From NCBI RefSeq assembly GCF_003363135.1, contig NZ_QRBB01000001.1:620001-684000 (forward strand): DNA of 64,000 bases, written 5' to 3'. The notes under the pieces are model-generated. The model saw only the letters and a program-made list of their open reading frames with translations, was not told the DNA's origin and did not search any database. The translations under genes were made by a program, and so were the position numbers. Of the stretch, positions 27,509 to 36,850 are shown piece after piece. How positions within the stretch are numbered: position 1 is the first letter of the stretch; each line of letters opens with the position of its first letter. The DNA comes from Alteriqipengyuania lutimaris. Lineage in GTDB: Bacteria > Pseudomonadota > Alphaproteobacteria > Sphingomonadales > Sphingomonadaceae.

Positions 27509-27931
27509 ATGCTTCTCCATATAGTTGCGCGCGGCAAGATCGGCCGCTCGCCCGAAGCCGAACTGGTCGACCGCTATCTCGCCCGCATCGCTTGGGACAC
27601 GAAACTGACCGAATTGCCCGAGATCGGCGGTCGTATTCCCGCCGAAAAGACCCCGTTTCGCACCATCGCGCTCGACGAGAAGGGCCGCGATCTCTCCTCG
27701 GAGAATCTGGCGAAAGTGCTGGGCGACTGGCGCGACGGCGGCATTCGCGAATGCCGCTTCCGGATCGGCGCGGCCGACGGCCATAGCGACGATCAGCGCC
27801 GAGAGGCCGACCTGCTGCTCGCCTTCGGCAAGGCGACCTGGCCGCACCTGCTGGCGCGCGCGATGCTCGCCGAACAGCTTTTCCGCGCCACGAGCATTCT
27901 TGCCGGGCATCCCTATCATCGGGCAGGGTAG
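27509..27931 (+). CDS. rlmH: 23S rRNA pseudouridine(1915) N3-methyltransferase RlmH
   Basis: 140 residues, a SPOUT-fold methyltransferase that acts on pseudouridine 1915 of 23S rRNA in the assembled 70S ribosome. It shows LDEKGRDLSSENLA, the SAM-binding FRIGAADGH loop (most homologues read IGGADG) and the C-terminal LLARAMLAEQLFRATSILAGHPYHR. GGAAAG precedes the ATG. Genomic place after rsfS is the usual one. Confidence 0.95.
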   Translation: MLLHIVARGKIGRSPEAELVDRYLARIAWDTKLTELPEIGGRIPAEKTPFRTIALDEKGRDLSSENLAKVLGDWRDGGIRECRFRIGAADGHSDDQRREADLLLAFGKATWPHLLARAMLAEQLFRATSILAGHPYHRAG

Positions 27932-27939
27932 CCCTGCCG

Positions 27940-29175
27940 ATGTTCAAGCGTTTCGCCCTCATTGCCGCACCCTTCGCGCTCCTCGCGACGATCGCCATCG
28001 TGCCGCAGGCCTTCGGCCAGCGCGCCGAGCAGTTCGAGGATGCCGACGCCGTTCGCGCCGCGATCGCGCGAGCCGAGCGTGCGTCCGAGCGTGCCGCGCA
28101 GCGCGGTCGTTCGCTCGAGGCGGCGGCCGAGCAGGCCGAGCAGGAGGCGGAGCGGGTTGCGAACCAGGCCGCTGCGCTCGCCGCGCGCATCCAGGAAACC
28201 GAAGCCGATATCGAAGCCGCGCAAGGCGAGCTGTCGCTCATCGCGCGCCAGCAGCGCGCGCTCGACGCCCGGCTGGGCGAGCGGCGCGAACCGCTGATCC
28301 GGCTGACCGGCGCCCTGCAGAATTTCTCGCGTCGTCCGCTGATCCTCTCGGTCTTCCGGCCCGGTTCGATCCGCGAGAGCATGTATCTGCGTGCGGTCCT
28401 CGAAACCACCATCCCGCAGGTGCGCGGCCGCACGGCTGCATTGCGCGCCGAAATCGATCGCAGCCGCGCGCTGCGCGACGCGGCGCAGGGCGTCCTCGCG
28501 CAACTGGCGGAGCAGGAGGAGCGGCTGGAGTTTCGTCGCACCCAGCTGGCCGCAATCGAGACCCGCAAGCGGCTGGCCGCGCGGCGTCGCGGGGGCGAAG
28601 CCGACCGGCAGGAGGAACGCGCGCTCGCTTACGCCGAAGAAGCACGCGACCTCGACGGCCTGATCGCCCGGATCGATGCGGCGGGCACGATGCGGGAAGA
28701 GCTTGCTGCGCTTCCGGGCCCGGTGATCCGCCCGGCACGGCCCTCGCAGGCGCGCGTGAGCGGCACGACATCGCGGATCCCCGCGGCGGACAGCGGCAGC
28801 GTGCAGTCGCCCGCAGACCTGCGCCTGCCGGTGAACGGTCGCACATTGCGGGGCTTCGGCTCGGTCGACCGGACGGGCATGCGCTCGCAGGGCCTGTCGA
28901 TCCTCGCGCGCGGCGGCGCACAGGTGGTGACGCCCGCGCCGGGCCGGATCGCCTTCGCCGGGCCGTTCCGCGGGTTCGAGCGAATCGTGATCATCGAACA
29001 TCCCGCCGGCTGGACCAGCCTCATCACGGGCCTCGCGCGGACCGACGTCACCGTGGGCGAACAGCTGACCGAAGGCGCGCCCATCGGCGTGGCACCGCCC
29101 GAGGGCGGGGCGATCGGCTTCGAATTGCGCCTCGGCGGACGTCCCGCCAATCCCCTCGACCACCTGACCCGATAG
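27940..29175 (+). CDS. EnvC-like murein hydrolase activator (degenerate LytM domain)
   Basis: 411 residues. A signal peptide (FALIAAPFALLATIAIVPQAFG) is followed by long Ala/Arg/Glu coiled coils to about residue 260 and a C-terminal LytM domain. The zinc-ligand positions are lost: where active enzymes have HxxxD this has RSQGLSI, and the HxH site reads FELRL. That is the pattern of EnvC-type activators, which stimulate amidases at the septum rather than cut the wall themselves. It starts 8 nt after rlmH and precedes ctpA, as in related genomes. Confidence 0.88.
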   Translation: MFKRFALIAAPFALLATIAIVPQAFGQRAEQFEDADAVRAAIARAERASERAAQRGRSLEAAAEQAEQEAERVANQAAALAARIQETEADIEAAQGELSLIARQQRALDARLGERREPLIRLTGALQNFSRRPLILSVFRPGSIRESMYLRAVLETTIPQVRGRTAALRAEIDRSRALRDAAQGVLAQLAEQEERLEFRRTQLAAIETRKRLAARRRGGEADRQEERALAYAEEARDLDGLIARIDAAGTMREELAALPGPVIRPARPSQARVSGTTSRIPAADSGSVQSPADLRLPVNGRTLRGFGSVDRTGMRSQGLSILARGGAQVVTPAPGRIAFAGPFRGFERIVIIEHPAGWTSLITGLARTDVTVGEQLTEGAPIGVAPPEGGAIGFELRLGGRPANPLDHLTR

Positions 29176-29279
29176 AGGTCTGTCGGGCCAGGTTGCGCGC
29201 AGGTAGACGATCGGGAGGCTTAAATCCCCGCCCGCGCTCCATCTGGCGTTAATCCCTTGTGCGCGATACATGGAGTCGA

Positions 29280-30638
29280 ATGTCCGGAAGGCTTGAGAAT
29301 ATGAAACTGCCCGTCGTCGCCCGCTCGCTCGCTTTCGTGTCGGCGCTCGCCATGATCCCCATCGCCACCGCCGGCGTCGCGCAGGTCGACAGCCGCGTGG
29401 CGCCCGAATTCGCCAAGCTGTTCGCGACCTACCAGCGGGTGAAGGCGAGCTATGTCGATCCGGTCGACGACGAGAAGCTGATCCGCGGCGCGATCGACGG
29501 CATGCTGGCCAGCCTCGACCCCCACTCCGCCTATCTCGACGGCAGCGATCTCGAGCGGCTCGAGACGCTGATCGACGGCAATTACTCGGGACTCGGCCTG
29601 TCGGTCGTGATGGAGGACGGCGCGGTCAAGGTCATCAGCCCGTTCCGCGGAAGCCCGGCGGAAAAGGCGGGCATCAAGGCCGGCGACTTCATCACGCATC
29701 TCGACGGCAGGCTGATCTATGGCGGCGATCTGGACGAGGCGGTCGCGCAGATGCGCGGGAAGGCGGGCACGTCGATCAACCTGACGATCTTCCGCCCCGG
29801 TTCCGACGAGCCGATCGAAACGAGCGTGACGCGCGGCGTGATCGAGCTCGAACCGGTGACGCACTCGGTCGCCGAAGGCGGCATCGGCATCATCACGGTC
29901 AACGAATTCTCGCGCGATGTCGGTGCGGACGTGTTCGCCGCGTGGGGCGAAATCCAGAAGGAGGCCACCGGCCGGGTCAACGGCCTCGTGCTCGACCTGC
30001 GGTCCAACCCCGGCGGCTCGCTCGACGAAGCGGTCGCGCTGTCGGACCTGTTCCTCGACAGTGGTCGCATCGTCTCGCAGCGGGGCCGCGCGCAGGGCGA
30101 ATCGCTCTCCTACAATGCGGAAACGATCTATCGCGGGCAGATAGCGCAGGACGTCCCGCTGATCGTGCTGATCGATGCAGGCTCGGCCTCGGCCAGCGAG
30201 ATCGTGGCGGGCGCCTTGCAGGATCACCGCCGCGCGCTGGTGATGGGCGAGCGCAGCTTCGGCAAGGGCAGCGTGCAGTCGCTGGTCCCGCTGGGCAACG
30301 ATGCCGCCCTCAAGCTGACCACCGCGCGCTATTACACGCCCGACGGGCATTCGGTGCAGGAAGGCGGGATCAAGCCCGATATCCGCGTGCCGCAGATATC
30401 CGACCCCGACATGGAGCGGCGGATGAAGTACCAGCTGCGCGAAAGCGACCTGCGCGGCCACCTGATCAACGAGGCGGGCCTGCAGGACGACGACATGGAG
30501 CGTGACCTGAAGCAGGATCCGCGCTTCTCGCAGACCGCCGACGAACTGAAGGAGCAGGGGATCGAGGATTTCCAGCTCGACTACGCGATCAAGACGCTGC
30601 GTCGCACCACGCCGAGCGCAATGGCCCTGCGCAACTAG
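29280..30638 (+). CDS. ctpA: C-terminal processing peptidase CtpA (S41 family)
   Basis: 452 residues. An exported periplasmic serine protease: signal segment RSLAFVSALAMIPIATAGVAQ, PDZ domain from about residue 85 (LSVVMEDGAVKVISPF and GIKAGDFITHLDG), then the S41 core with LRSNPGGSL, catalytic serine in GSASASEIVAGAL and the general-base lysine in FGKGSVQ. Start ATG at 29280 has GGAG 4-5 nt upstream; GTG at 29259 and ATG at 29301 are alternatives. Often co-encoded with EnvC, where it trims envelope lytic enzymes. Confidence 0.94.
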   Translation: MSGRLENMKLPVVARSLAFVSALAMIPIATAGVAQVDSRVAPEFAKLFATYQRVKASYVDPVDDEKLIRGAIDGMLASLDPHSAYLDGSDLERLETLIDGNYSGLGLSVVMEDGAVKVISPFRGSPAEKAGIKAGDFITHLDGRLIYGGDLDEAVAQMRGKAGTSINLTIFRPGSDEPIETSVTRGVIELEPVTHSVAEGGIGIITVNEFSRDVGADVFAAWGEIQKEATGRVNGLVLDLRSNPGGSLDEAVALSDLFLDSGRIVSQRGRAQGESLSYNAETIYRGQIAQDVPLIVLIDAGSASASEIVAGALQDHRRALVMGERSFGKGSVQSLVPLGNDAALKLTTARYYTPDGHSVQEGGIKPDIRVPQISDPDMERRMKYQLRESDLRGHLINEAGLQDDDMERDLKQDPRFSQTADELKEQGIEDFQLDYAIKTLRRTTPSAMALRN

Positions 30639-30671
30639 GGCCGGCAACGGGCCCGCAAGGAGCGTGAAGGC

Positions 30672-31151
30672 ATGATCGGCACTCCATCCGCACGGGCGGC
30701 GCGCTGGATCGTCGCCGTGGTGCCCCCCCTGCTGCTCGGCGGGGCCTATGTGGGGCAATATGCCTTCGGGCTGTACCCGTGCGAGATGTGCTGGTGGCAG
30801 CGCTGGCCGCATTTCGCCGCGCTGGGCTTCGCCGTCCTCGCCTTTCTGGCGCCCCCGTACAAGCTGTGGGTCGCCCTTGCCGCGCTGGCGATCGTCGCAT
30901 CGGGGCTGATCGGCGGCTTTCACGCGGGCGTCGAATATGGCTGGTGGGAAGGGATCACCGGATGTGCGAAGATTCCGACGGCGAGCGAGGGCAGCGCGCT
31001 CGACGCGATCCTCGCCACTCCGTTGATCCGCTGCGACGTGGCACCATGGTCGTTCCTGGGCGTTTCGCTGGCAGGCTTCAATTTCATCATCTCGGTGACG
31101 GCGGGCATCGCCGCGCTGGCACTGCTCGCACGCAAGGGGAACGCATCGTGA
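30672..31151 (+). CDS. dsbB: Disulfide bond formation protein B (DsbB family)
   Basis: 159 residues with four membrane segments. It reoxidises DsbA-type proteins and passes electrons to quinone. Cysteines C37 and C40 in YPCEMCWWQR form the quinone-linked pair, and C98 and C121 the second periplasmic pair. AAGGAGCGTGAAGGC precedes the ATG. The stop overlaps the GTG start of coq7 by 4 nt, coupling quinone-dependent oxidation with a ubiquinone synthesis gene. Confidence 0.93.
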   Translation: MIGTPSARAARWIVAVVPPLLLGGAYVGQYAFGLYPCEMCWWQRWPHFAALGFAVLAFLAPPYKLWVALAALAIVASGLIGGFHAGVEYGWWEGITGCAKIPTASEGSALDAILATPLIRCDVAPWSFLGVSLAGFNFIISVTAGIAALALLARKGNAS

Positions 31152-31666
31152 GAAACGACATCAAGCGCATGATCCGGGTCGACCAGGCGGGCGAATTCGG
31201 CGCCACGCGAATCTACGCGGGCCAGCTTGCCGTGATGGGCGATCGCGCGCCCCATTCGGGCGAGGTCGCGGCGATGGCGCGGCAGGAGGACGAGCATCAC
31301 GAGGCCTTCAACGCGCTGATGGCGGAGCGCGGCGTGCGCCCGACCGCGCTCCATCCCTTCTGGTCGGTCGCGGGATATGCGCTGGGCGCGGCGACCGCGC
31401 TGATCGGGCCCAAGGCCGCGATGGCCTGCACCGCCGCGGTTGAGACCGAGATCGACAAGCACTATTCGGACCAGCTCGACGCCTTGCAGGACGCCGACGA
31501 AGAGCCCGAGCTGCAGGCGATGATCCACCAGTTCCGCGAGGAAGAGCGCGAGCATCACGACTCCGCGATCGCCGCCGGGGCCGAGGAAGCGCCCGCCTAT
31601 CCGATTCTGTCCGCCGCCATCCGCTTCGGCTGCCGCGCCGCCATCCGCATCTCCGAGCGGGTATGA
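31148..31666 (+). CDS. coq7: Demethoxyubiquinone hydroxylase COQ7
   Basis: 172 residues from the GTG at 31148 (GTGA overlap with dsbB). A diiron monooxygenase that hydroxylates C6 of the ubiquinone precursor ring. The iron ligands are visible as E in RVDQAGEFGA, ExxH in QEDEHHE, E in VETEIDKHY and ExxH in EEEREHH. The length is typical of the short bacterial form. It implies a ubiquinone-using organism. Confidence 0.95.
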   Translation: MRNDIKRMIRVDQAGEFGATRIYAGQLAVMGDRAPHSGEVAAMARQEDEHHEAFNALMAERGVRPTALHPFWSVAGYALGAATALIGPKAAMACTAAVETEIDKHYSDQLDALQDADEEPELQAMIHQFREEEREHHDSAIAAGAEEAPAYPILSAAIRFGCRAAIRISERV

Positions 31667-31767
31667 GCGCCGGGAACCGTGCCTCGGCGCGGAACGCTTC
31701 AGTCACAGTTCAGCCATTTGCGTCGCTTATGGCGCCCAACCACGAAGTTTCGCCGCAGAGGCCCGTC

Positions 31768-32334
31768 ATGAAGATTTTCGCCACCGCAACATGCGCCGCC
31801 ATTCTCGCGTTCGCATCCGCCAACCCCGCCGCCGCGCAGGACGAAGCTGGCGACCGGGTCAACATGGTCATCGCCTACAGCGAGGCCGATTGCCCCGAGC
31901 AGTCGGCGGAGAACGAGATCGTGGTCTGCCAGATCGTGGTCGAAGCCGACCGCTATCGCATCCCGCCCGCACTGCGTTACAGCGACGATCCCGAGAACAA
32001 TTCCTGGGCCCAGCGGGTCGAGGCCTTCCGCTTCGTGGGCGATTTCGGCGCGATGAGCTGCTCGCCCACCGGGGCCGCCGGCTTCACCGGCTGCACGCAG
32101 AAAATGATCGACGCGGCCTACGAGGCGCGCGAGGGCGGTTCCGCCGCGCGCTTCAGCCAACTCATCGCCGAAGCGCGTGCCGAGCGTCTCTCGACCATCG
32201 ACGAGGATGCGGCCGCCGAGCAGGAGCGGGTCGAGCAGATCGAGCGCGAATATATGGAGCGGCTGGAGCGTGAGCGGCAGGCGGAAGTGCCTGCGGAGCC
32301 GCTGCCCCAGCCCGAGTCCTCCGCCGACGACTGA
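31768..32334 (+). CDS. Exported hypothetical protein with acidic helical tail
   Basis: 188 residues. The signal peptide KIFATATCAAILAFASANPAAAQ ends at an ASA/AQ-type site; ATG at 31768 follows AGAGG. The mature part has four cysteines (ADCPEQ, VVCQIV, MSCSPT, TGCTQ), likely two periplasmic disulfides, and a C-terminal Glu/Arg helix (EQERVEQIEREYMERLERE). I recognise the general type from sphingomonads but no function. It follows coq7 by about 100 nt. Confidence 0.75.
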   Translation: MKIFATATCAAILAFASANPAAAQDEAGDRVNMVIAYSEADCPEQSAENEIVVCQIVVEADRYRIPPALRYSDDPENNSWAQRVEAFRFVGDFGAMSCSPTGAAGFTGCTQKMIDAAYEAREGGSAARFSQLIAEARAERLSTIDEDAAAEQERVEQIEREYMERLERERQAEVPAEPLPQPESSADD

Positions 32335-32452
32335 TCCATGCGATGATCGCGCTCCGCGAATGATCCGGCGCGAGGGTTGCGTGCTCTTGGCGGCGCGGCC
32401 ATAGCCAGGCGCGGGTTCCGCAAAGGCGGACGGAGCGGAAGGGGCATCGCAA

Positions 32453-33577
32453 GTGGCGCGGATCTTGGTCGTCTTCGGAACCCGGCCGGAAGCGATCAAG
32501 ATGTTTCCGGTGGTCCATGCCCTGCGTTCAATCGACGCCCTCGAAACGCGCGTGGCGGTGACCGCGCAGCATCGCGAACTCCTCGACCAGGTGCTCGATA
32601 TTGCCGGAATTCGCCCGGACATCGATCTCGATCTCATGAAGCCGGGCCAGTCGCTCGATGAACTGGCTTCGCGAATACTGCTTTCTTTCGGGCAGGTGCT
32701 GGACGAGGTGCGGCCCGACCGCGTGCTCGTCCACGGCGATACCCTGACCACGATGATGGTGACGCTTTCGGCCTATTTCCGCCGGATCCCGGTCGGCCAT
32801 GTCGAAGCCGGCTTGCGCAGCGGCAATATCTATTCACCCTGGCCCGAGGAGGTAAACCGGCGCGTGACCGGGGTGGTCAGCGACCTCCATTTCGCCCCTA
32901 CCGCGCGCGCAGCCGAGGCTCTCCGAGCCGAGAATATCACGCCACAGACCGTGCACGTCACCGGCAATACCGTGATCGACGCCCTGTTGAAGACCCGTGA
33001 GATCGTGCTCTCGCGCCCCGCCCTCACGGCGCGACTCGATCCGATCGCCGCGCGCTTCCAGGGGCGCCGGATCATCGCGGTAACCGCCCACCGGCGCGAG
33101 AATTTCGGTGAAGGCATGGCCAGCATCGCCGGCGCGATCCGCGACATTTCGGAACGAGAGGGCGTCGCGGTCATCTTCCCGGTCCATCCCAATCCCCAGG
33201 TTCGCCCGATCATGGAGCGGGAGCTGGCGGATCGTGAGAACGTCGCGCTGATCGAGCCGCTGGATTACCCGCAATTCGTCAGGCTGATGGAGATGTCCGA
33301 CATCGTGCTGACCGATAGTGGCGGCGTGCAGGAAGAGGCACCGAGCCTCGGAAAGCCGGTGCTGGTCATGCGCGACACGACCGAGCGGCCGGAGGGAATT
33401 GCGGCGGGCACGGCTCGGCTGGTGGCGACGGATCGCGCGCGGATCGTGGCCGAAACCGTTCGTCTCTTGGACGATCGTTCGGCCTACGATGCGATGTCCC
33501 AGGCCCACAATCCCTACGGAGACGGCACCGCAGCCGAACGCATCGCCCGTCTCGTCGCGCGGGCCCACGGTCTGTGA
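32453..33577 (+). CDS. wecB: UDP-N-acetylglucosamine 2-epimerase (non-hydrolysing)
   Basis: 374 residues. It interconverts UDP-GlcNAc and UDP-ManNAc. Family motifs: LVVFGTRPEAIKMFPV at the N-terminus, TAQHRELLDQ, VHGDTLTTM, GHVEAGLRS, TAHRRENFG and LTDSGGVQEEAPSLGKPVLVMR. The GTG at 32453 has AAGGGG 9-10 nt upstream. First gene of the plus half of the polysaccharide locus. With the UDP-sugar dehydrogenase at 56130 it could supply UDP-ManNAc or its uronic acid. Confidence 0.94.
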   Translation: MARILVVFGTRPEAIKMFPVVHALRSIDALETRVAVTAQHRELLDQVLDIAGIRPDIDLDLMKPGQSLDELASRILLSFGQVLDEVRPDRVLVHGDTLTTMMVTLSAYFRRIPVGHVEAGLRSGNIYSPWPEEVNRRVTGVVSDLHFAPTARAAEALRAENITPQTVHVTGNTVIDALLKTREIVLSRPALTARLDPIAARFQGRRIIAVTAHRRENFGEGMASIAGAIRDISEREGVAVIFPVHPNPQVRPIMERELADRENVALIEPLDYPQFVRLMEMSDIVLTDSGGVQEEAPSLGKPVLVMRDTTERPEGIAAGTARLVATDRARIVAETVRLLDDRSAYDAMSQAHNPYGDGTAAERIARLVARAHGL

Positions 33578-33945
33578 AGGGCCATACTTCGCAACGGCCC
33601 GATCGACTCGGTCCGGTAGATGAGGCCCGCACGCTCCCCGCGCACCGCCGCAATCATCCCGGATCGAAATCGGAACAGGGGGCGATCTGCAACAGATAGC
33701 AGCATTCGCCCTTTATTCCTTGCCACGCGTTGACCTCCACCTCCGTTTCCGAAGGCTTAGACACCCGTTGCCTGGTACCCGCGGGGCACCTCTTCAAAAA
33801 GTTTGTCAAAAAACGAGCTCTGGCGTACTGCGAATTCGAATGCGCGGGGAGACGGGAGCGTCCTGCGGCTGCTTGTCTGATCGAGTTCAAACTCGACTGA
33901 GAGCCGCCCCTTTGTTGTTTGGTTGGCGAAGCATCTGGAAATGCA
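33578..33945 (+). promoter_or_regulatory. 368-bp non-coding leader between wecB and the PglF-like gene
   Basis: No credible gene is present. It holds a possible stem (GGGCGA at 33680 and TCGCCC at 33706, enclosing ATCTG-CAA-CAGAT) that could end the wecB transcript, a promoter-like TTGTCA-17-TACTGC at 33803-33831, and an inverted repeat TCGAGTT-CA-AACTCGA at 33881-33896 just before the gene. This is the longest gap in the locus and a sensible place for control of the plus half. Confidence 0.45.
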
Positions 33946-35907
33946 ATGCAACAGAGCAGAGAGGGTATACCTGTATTAGACGCCTGGGCGCTCAGGCTTC
34001 TCGGCGCCTCGCGCGCGTTCGCCAGCGTGGTCGTACGCGCCGATCGCAAGGTCAAGCGGATGGTCGTGGCAGCTACCGACCTCGTGCTGCTGGCCGTCGC
34101 CGTCATCATCAGCTTTTCGCTTCGGCTGGGTTACTGGGACCTTTTTTCGCAGCCGATCGTCACCGTTCTTGCGATCGAAGCGGCGCTTTTTCTGGCCATC
34201 TTCCCGGCAGGCGGCATCTATTCCAACCTGTTCCGCTTTCTGGGATCCCGCGGGATGAGTCAGCTTGCTCTCGCGAGCATCGGCTTGGCCATACCCAGCG
34301 TGATCATCATCGGATTCTACGCCCCACCCGGAGTGCCACGTACGGTGGGGGCCATCTTCCCGCTGGTTTTCTTCCTCCTGGTGACGCTTTCGCGCGTTGT
34401 GGCGCGCTATATCCTCATCGATCTTCTGGGAGAGCGTAGCGAGCTGCGCCGGGTGATCGTGTTCGGCGCGGGCGACGAAGGCCGCCAGCTGGCCGCATCG
34501 ATCCGGCGCGAGCGCGCCTACAAGCTCGTCGGCCTGCTCGACGACGACCCCGGGCTTGCCGCAAGCCGGCTCGACGGAATTCCGATCTTCGGGACCGACA
34601 TGCTCCAAGAGGTCATCGACCGGCTTGGTGTTGATATCGTCTTCCTCGCCGAGCCGGGCCTCTCGCGGGTGCAGAAAACGGCCTTGATCGACAAGCTGCG
34701 GTCGCGTGCGGTCCGCGTGCTCACATTGCCTGCCATTTCCGAAATCGTCGACGGTAGCGTGTCGGTCAGCGATCTGCGCGAAGTCGATGTGACCGAACTG
34801 CTGAGCCGCGATCCGGTGGCGCCCGATTGCGAGCTGTTGGCCCAGTCGATCCGTGACAAGGTTGTGCTGGTGACCGGTGCGGGCGGGACGATCGGAGGCG
34901 AACTGGCACGCCAGATCGTCAAGCAGAAACCCCGGCGCCTGGTTCTGCTCGATATGAGCGAGGCCGCGCTGTACCAGATCGACGGGGAGATCCGCCATAT
35001 CCTGGCCGACGGCGATCACGGCGATATCGACATCGTGCCCGAACTCGCTTCGGTCGAAAAGAAACTCGCCGTGCGCAGGATTTTCGAACGCTTCCGCCCC
35101 GACACGGTCTATCATGCCGCCGCATACAAACACGTTCCGATGGTCGAGGCGAATGTCATCTCCGGCGTGAAGAACAACGTGCGCGGCACGTTGAACGTGG
35201 CTCTGGTCGCGCGCGAGACGGGGGTGGGGCGGGTTACGCTGATCAGCACCGACAAGGCGGTGCGCCCGACCAATGTCATGGGCGCATCCAAGCGGGTTTG
35301 CGAGATGATCTTTCAGGCATTCGCCGCCGATACGCGCGGACAGACGGTTTTCTCGATGGTCCGTTTCGGCAATGTGCTCGGCTCGTCCGGCTCGGTCGTC
35401 CCGCACTTCAGGCAGCAGATCGAGACAGGCGGCCCGGTGTCGGTCACCCATCGCGACATCACCCGCTATTTCATGACAATTCCCGAAGCGGCCGAGCTGG
35501 TCATCCAGGCTGGCGCGATGGCGAAGGGCGGCGAGGTATACCTGCTCGACATGGGCGAGCCGGTGAAGATCATGGATCTCGCCAAGACGATGATCCTGCT
35601 GTCGGGGCGCACGCTCCGCGATGCGGATAACCCGGACGGCGATATAGAGATCGTGGAGACCGGCCTGCGTCCCGGTGAGAAGCTCTACGAAGAGCTGCTG
35701 ATCGATGGGCATGCGGAGCCGACCCGTAATCCGCGGATTTTCAGGGCCGAAGAGGGCTTCATCCCCTGGGAAAAACTCGAACGGGACCTGACCGAGCTCG
35801 AGCAGTACGGCGATGACGGGAAGGACATGCTCGTGCGTCGCAAGCTCGCGCAACTGGTTCTGGGCTATCGCAACCGCGCGGACCAGGGAATGGTAGCGAA
35901 CCTGTGA
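33946..35907 (+). CDS. Nucleoside-diphosphate-sugar 4,6-dehydratase, PglF/WbpM/CapD family
   Basis: 653 residues. An N-terminal membrane domain of about four segments (residues 30-150) and CoA-binding-like Rossmann region (FGAGDEGRQLA) precede the catalytic SDR domain with VTGAGGTIGGELARQI near residue 308. The active site reads STDKAVRPTNVMGASKR: methionine occupies the usual catalytic tyrosine place, the mark of large inverting/retaining UDP-GlcNAc 4,6-dehydratases. The product would be a 4-keto-6-deoxy sugar for QuiNAc or bacillosamine-type residues. ATG at 33946 follows TGGAAAT; a TTG at 33919 is possible. Confidence 0.92.
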   Translation: MQQSREGIPVLDAWALRLLGASRAFASVVVRADRKVKRMVVAATDLVLLAVAVIISFSLRLGYWDLFSQPIVTVLAIEAALFLAIFPAGGIYSNLFRFLGSRGMSQLALASIGLAIPSVIIIGFYAPPGVPRTVGAIFPLVFFLLVTLSRVVARYILIDLLGERSELRRVIVFGAGDEGRQLAASIRRERAYKLVGLLDDDPGLAASRLDGIPIFGTDMLQEVIDRLGVDIVFLAEPGLSRVQKTALIDKLRSRAVRVLTLPAISEIVDGSVSVSDLREVDVTELLSRDPVAPDCELLAQSIRDKVVLVTGAGGTIGGELARQIVKQKPRRLVLLDMSEAALYQIDGEIRHILADGDHGDIDIVPELASVEKKLAVRRIFERFRPDTVYHAAAYKHVPMVEANVISGVKNNVRGTLNVALVARETGVGRVTLISTDKAVRPTNVMGASKRVCEMIFQAFAADTRGQTVFSMVRFGNVLGSSGSVVPHFRQQIETGGPVSVTHRDITRYFMTIPEAAELVIQAGAMAKGGEVYLLDMGEPVKIMDLAKTMILLSGRTLRDADNPDGDIEIVETGLRPGEKLYEELLIDGHAEPTRNPRIFRAEEGFIPWEKLERDLTELEQYGDDGKDMLVRRKLAQLVLGYRNRADQGMVANL

Positions 35908-36010
35908 CGACGATTGACCGCTGTCGTTTCCCGTGTCTTCCAGCGGCGGCGTCACCGGCGCGAACCGCGGGGCCGTCACGCCGTCCGCCGCCGGACCGCT
36001 AGACCGGTTT

Positions 36011-36039
36011 TTGCAATTCTGACCCCAGGGCAAGATTAT
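36011..36039 (+). promoter_or_regulatory. Candidate promoter before the methyltransferase gene
   Basis: TTGCAA, 17 bp, GATTAT (each 4 of 6 to consensus) lie in the 230-bp gap between the dehydratase and methyltransferase genes. Weak evidence, but this gap is otherwise empty. Confidence 0.3.
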
Positions 36040-36137
36040 GGCGGGCGCGGCACCCGCCTCGGCAATCCCGCACCTTCGACCGCACAGATCCCTTTCCCCG
36101 TCCAATCCATGCGGGGGCCGATACGAGGCCACTTAGA

Positions 36138-36818
36138 ATGACCATCTTCCGCCAGATATTCATCGCATTCGCGCGGGTATCGAAACGCTTCTCGCGAGAG
36201 AACCTGTACGAATGGCTGACCATCGAGCTCGACAGGCTCCCCGAGGGGAGCAAGGTGCTGTGTATCGGCGGCGGTGGCGGCCTCGATGGAATGATTGCCA
36301 GGCATCCGGCGACCGACACGATTTCGATCGACATCGACCCGGATCGCAAGCCCGACATGGTGATGGACGCCACGCAAATGACCTTCGCCGACGATGATTT
36401 CGACGCAGTTTTCATGATGGAAGTGCTCGAACACGTGCGCGAGCCGCAAGCTGCGCTGAGCGAGATCGAACGCGTTCTGAAGCCGGGCGGACCCTTCGTA
36501 CTCAGCACCCCCTTCGTGTTCGGCATTCACGAGGAGCCGTGGGATTACTGGCGCTTCACGCGCCACGGCCTCGAAGAACTTCTGCGTTCCTTCGAGGTCG
36601 AACGGATCGCGCCGCGAAACTACTACTACCGCTCGATCATCGTGCAGTTCATGCGTACGATCTTTTCCCCTGGGCGCAAACGTCAGGTGGTCGGCATGTT
36701 CGCGATCCTGGTCGGCAGCCCGTTCTTCCTTCTCCTCATGCTGCTCGACAAGATCGCCCCTGACGATCGCTCTACCACCGGCTATTTCGCCGTCGCTAAG
36801 AAGCGCGTAGCAGGCTGA
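36138..36818 (+). CDS. Class I SAM-dependent methyltransferase
   Basis: 226 residues. SAM-binding motif I is VLCIGGGGGLDGMI near residue 40, acidic motif SIDIDPD, then MEVLEHVREPQAALSEIERVLKPGG typical of Methyltransf_11. A hydrophobic stretch near residues 187-203 (GMFAILVGSPFFLLLMLL) suggests membrane association. In this place it may methylate a sugar or lipid-linked intermediate; the acceptor is unknown. Confidence 0.82.
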   Translation: MTIFRQIFIAFARVSKRFSRENLYEWLTIELDRLPEGSKVLCIGGGGGLDGMIARHPATDTISIDIDPDRKPDMVMDATQMTFADDDFDAVFMMEVLEHVREPQAALSEIERVLKPGGPFVLSTPFVFGIHEEPWDYWRFTRHGLEELLRSFEVERIAPRNYYYRSIIVQFMRTIFSPGRKRQVVGMFAILVGSPFFLLLMLLDKIAPDDRSTTGYFAVAKKRVAG

Positions 36819-36850
36819 GGCCCCGGCCCGACCGCCTTGCCAGACCAGCG

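Noticed and set aside
33976..36132. 718-codon open frame on the minus strand
   Set aside because: Antisense to the 4,6-dehydratase gene, whose motifs are complete; composition is typical of a shadow frame.
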